NCBI GenBank assembly: GCA_029777145.1
Contig: JAKOSS010000351.1
Span: 1 to 5,403 of the forward strand
DNA length: 5,403 nucleotides
From: Acidobacteriota bacterium
GTDB lineage: Bacteria; Acidobacteriota; Blastocatellia; Pyrinomonadales; Pyrinomonadaceae
Direction: 5' to 3'
In this document: piece after piece, positions 2,749-5,403 of the stretch
Numbering within the stretch: the first letter of the stretch is position 1
Layout: each line of letters starts with the position of its first letter
Made by a program: the position numbers and the translations under genes
The notes under the pieces: model-generated
Database searches by the model: none
Told to the model about the DNA's origin: nothing
Seen by the model: only the letters and a program-made list of their open reading frames with translations

Positions 2749-5403
2749 ATGAAACTGCTTCTTTTCCCCGTCGCTCTTCTCTATTTGTGCGTTGGATTGA
2801 TCGCACCTTTGACAATTCCGGGAACCGGCTCAGGTTCAGGCTCGTCGTTCGAGACTGAGCCAGCGGTCGTTCCGGTCGGGCGCTCGTTTTCACGCGACAC
2901 AATCGCACCCCAAACCGGCGACGACGTCGACAGGCTGCTCGGATTGTGGGTTCGCAGCGGCGAGGCCGATCCCGTGATCGTTAACCGGCTGCTCGCGAAG
3001 ATCAATATCACGAGCAAGACTCTCGAAGACGAATTCGTGAAAAAGATCGCCGCCGCGGGTTCCGACTATCCGGGCGGCCCGAACGTCTTTGTCAACAAGG
3101 TTCTCGACACTCTCGATCGGCGACGATTCGCGAAGGTTGACGCCGCCGTTCAGGAAGTGATGGCGACGTTCGGCAACGAGCTCGAGGCGGTCGTCCGCAC
3201 CGGCTCATCGGGAATGCGACACATGCAGCTCAACGGCGGCCGCGACCCGGGAAGCGCGTACCGACTTCTTTTCTCCGACGATGACATCTCGTTCGTCGGC
3301 AAGAAGGCGGCCGAAGCGTCGCGCCTGCTCAACGAGATCCTCGCCCGCGAAGGCATGACGAAACTCAAAGTGAAGGGTTTCGATCTGATCGCGCTGCGAA
3401 ATGTCCGCGGGATCGATCTGACGGCGCTCAACATGCTCGATCCCGAAAAGTTCCTCGGCGAATCGGGAATGGCCGCGATCAAGACCGAGATGATCGCGAA
3501 AGGGACCGTGATCGCGGAAAGATCAGGCGAGCGGATGGTCATGACGGCGCAGCCGCTGGCGCAGTTCGTCGAGGCGAAAAAGAGCCAGATGCTCGCCGAA
3601 CTGCTCGACGACAAAGCCGTCCGGGAAGCGGTCGAAAAATTCGGCTCGATGACCGTCGTCGGAAGCTGCGAACGCCAGATCGTCTCCGCGCACGGCGGTT
3701 GGGAAACGCTCTCCGATCCCGAAAAGGTCAAGTATGTCCTGCGTCAACGGCTCGCGCTGACCGAATCGGGCGCGATGCGGAACGTCGCCGGCGAGGGCGC
3801 CTCGGCGTCGCAGGCAACGCTCGCGAAGTTGCGTGAACTGAAGGCGAAAGGCTCGTTGACGCCGGAAGAACTGAATTGGATCTCAAATCTCCGTACCGAA
3901 AATCTCGATCTCGCTTTCAAGGAGATCCCGCACAAGCTGAACCCGATCATTGAGGCCGCCGAAAATTCGGGTCGTTCGCTCGCGTCGAGCGCCGAGGCGC
4001 GCAAGGCGATGGACGAACTCGCGACCGGATTTGCGCTGATGCGCGACCGAATCATCGACATCCCCGAAGAACAGGTCATCGCCAAGCTGAAGTCGATCGC
4101 GGGCGAGAACAAGGAGCTCTACAGCATGCTCTACACGAGCTTTCAGCAGAGCAAGGATCTCGTCCAGATGCTCGATCAATGGGTCGCGTCCGGCGGGACG
4201 CGCGAGGCGTTCATCGACATGCTGGTCAAGGCCGAAGGCCGTCTGATACGTCTTCAGGAGATCATCGCCCGGCGGGCCCGGAAGGCGGGCAAGGCCGAGG
4301 CGAAGAGTCTGTCGGCGCTCGAGGAAATGTTAGGCACCGAAGCCGGCGACAATTTCTTCATGAAAATGGCGCGAAATCCGGCTGCGAAAAAGGTCGTTCT
4401 CACGGCGCTCGTCGCAACCGGCGGCGCGGTGGCGCTGAAAGCGATGTACAACTCGTGGATGGCCGGTACGTTCAAGGAAGACCTGAGCGGAGCTGCGTTC
4501 GGACTGATGGAGTTCGTGCCCGGCGGAATCGGCGTCAAACGCGCCCTCGTCGAGGGCATGGATACGAAAACGACCTTGCTCTTCATAAAGGACGCGCTGT
4601 ACCTGTCGCCCGCCTGGCCGATCGTTCTCGCCGGCGACGTTCTCGTCATCGCCGTCGATATCGGCACGATGTACGCCGTGCAGCTGCGTCAGACGGGACT
4701 CGTCGACATCCTCGTTTACAGCGGCGAATACGATCTGAGCGGTGATCAGGCAAAGTTTCTGAGGCTCAATCTTCCCGGCGGAAAGGTTTACGAGCGCGAC
4801 GAACTCGTCCCGTTCTTCTTCGATACGAAGGCGGTGCGCGTCAGGCACGCGATCGAGGGAAAGGACTATCTGATCAACGACCTTTCGGCGACAAGCTTCG
4901 AGGTTCTCGACAAATCGTTCATTCCAGAAGATCCGGTGACGCAGCAACTTCGAGCAGCGGCCGACCAGCAGTTGTCAGACATCAACAAGACCGAGGCGTG
5001 GGACGCTTACGAGAAGGGAAATTACTTTTCGAGCGCCGGCTCGTGGCTCACGTGGGCCGGCGGATTTGAGTTCGTCTGCCGGAAAAGCCCCGACAATTGG
5101 TGCAAGGTCTTCGATCTGCTCAAACGGAAGATCGTTGAACGGCGCGAGGTCGTGAAGGAAAAGGTCATGATCCCGCATCTGATCGAACTTGCCGAGGCCA
5201 AACGCGGGCAGCTTTCCGCCGCAAACGACACGGCGGCGAAGATCGACAAACTGCAGGAACAATTCGAACAGCTGCGCGACGGCAAGCTCGAAGTGACGCT
5301 CTCCGCCGAGGTCAAGAAACTCGCCGACGAAGCCGGCAACGCCGTTTCGACCGATACGATGGAAGACCGGACGTTGAAGCGCGGTCAATACTGGCAACAA
5401 GCC
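2749..5403 (+). CDS. Large exported protein of unknown function, 3' end beyond window
   Basis: There are 885 codons without a stop, still open at the window edge. I do not recognise the family. Residues 3-23 (MKLLLFPVALLYLCVGLIAP from residue 1) form a hydrophobic export signal or anchor, followed by a Gly/Ser linker (GTGSGSGSS, 25-33). There is no proper lipobox at C14. Residues 60-240 are mixed, with a striking acidic motif LLFSDDDISFVG (173-184). Residues 350-545 are charged and mostly helical. Two hydrophobic stretches follow, at about 549-563 (VVLTALVATGGAVAL) and 619-644 (PIVLAGDVLVIAVDIG at 624-639), separated by a segment with EFVPGGIGVKRAL. A soluble part with a possible disulfide (C777 and C785) follows, then a coiled coil at about 788-846. 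The protein is therefore probably envelope-located. GC content and codon use (many GC-ending codons) look native to the genome, unlike the AT-richer cassette on the left, from which it is divergently transcribed. Confidence 0.9.
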   Translation, partial: MKLLLFPVALLYLCVGLIAPLTIPGTGSGSGSSFETEPAVVPVGRSFSRDTIAPQTGDDVDRLLGLWVRSGEADPVIVNRLLAKINITSKTLEDEFVKKIAAAGSDYPGGPNVFVNKVLDTLDRRRFAKVDAAVQEVMATFGNELEAVVRTGSSGMRHMQLNGGRDPGSAYRLLFSDDDISFVGKKAAEASRLLNEILAREGMTKLKVKGFDLIALRNVRGIDLTALNMLDPEKFLGESGMAAIKTEMIAKGTVIAERSGERMVMTAQPLAQFVEAKKSQMLAELLDDKAVREAVEKFGSMTVVGSCERQIVSAHGGWETLSDPEKVKYVLRQRLALTESGAMRNVAGEGASASQATLAKLRELKAKGSLTPEELNWISNLRTENLDLAFKEIPHKLNPIIEAAENSGRSLASSAEARKAMDELATGFALMRDRIIDIPEEQVIAKLKSIAGENKELYSMLYTSFQQSKDLVQMLDQWVASGGTREAFIDMLVKAEGRLIRLQEIIARRARKAGKAEAKSLSALEEMLGTEAGDNFFMKMARNPAAKKVVLTALVATGGAVALKAMYNSWMAGTFKEDLSGAAFGLMEFVPGGIGVKRALVEGMDTKTTLLFIKDALYLSPAWPIVLAGDVLVIAVDIGTMYAVQLRQTGLVDILVYSGEYDLSGDQAKFLRLNLPGGKVYERDELVPFFFDTKAVRVRHAIEGKDYLINDLSATSFEVLDKSFIPEDPVTQQLRAAADQQLSDINKTEAWDAYEKGNYFSSAGSWLTWAGGFEFVCRKSPDNWCKVFDLLKRKIVERREVVKEKVMIPHLIELAEAKRGQLSAANDTAAKIDKLQEQFEQLRDGKLEVTLSAEVKKLADEAGNAVSTDTMEDRTLKRGQYWQQA

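Noticed and set aside
3150..5400. Many minus-strand and one alternative plus-strand frames inside the large gene
   Set aside because: Shadows of a GC-rich gene; the frame from 2749 is open over its whole length with coherent protein features.

Overview
The window looks like the accessory part of a moderately GC-rich bacterial chromosome. Acidobacteriota, perhaps Blastocatellia-like, is my best guess. It rests on the style of the Rhs core end (DPQSWNRYSYV...NFVDPSG), the heptamer A-rich spacer repeats and a large unrecognised exported protein. It is an inference from general familiarity, not from a marker gene. Sampled lines give about 58% GC in the large plus-strand gene and about 37% at the edge of the minus-strand cassette, so the two halves have different compositions.

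Layout. Positions 1-1214 hold no convincing intact gene. They are a mosaic of short repeats: four heptamer-period arrays (consensus CAAATCC), three of which end in CAAATGG or CAAATGC, plus several inverted repeats and strong hairpins. Scraps of minus-strand coding sequence lie between them. The clearest scrap, at 39-118, reads like an Rhs repeat (RVYDEGGTLVAEYTA).

Positions 1215-2400 (minus strand) hold the tail of an Rhs-family gene. It has the hyperconserved end of the Rhs core, a glycine linker, and then about 163 residues of variable C-terminal tip. A one-base shift inside a G-rich tract separates core from tip, and the upstream Rhs core is missing, so the gene is a truncated, frameshifted remnant. 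A small intact four-helix membrane protein follows 54 bases downstream with its own good ribosome binding site. This order (Rhs core, tip, small gene) is the layout of polymorphic toxin/immunity cassettes, so the membrane protein is a candidate immunity protein. Toxin function is inferred from layout only.

Positions 2401-2737 are a non-coding spacer with one hairpin. From 2749 to the end of the window runs one open plus-strand gene (885 codons visible, no stop). It encodes a large protein with an N-terminal hydrophobic export signal, a Gly/Ser linker, a mostly helical body, two internal hydrophobic segments and a C-terminal coiled coil. I do not recognise the family. The gene is transcribed divergently from the Rhs cassette, and nothing in the sequence shows that the two work together.
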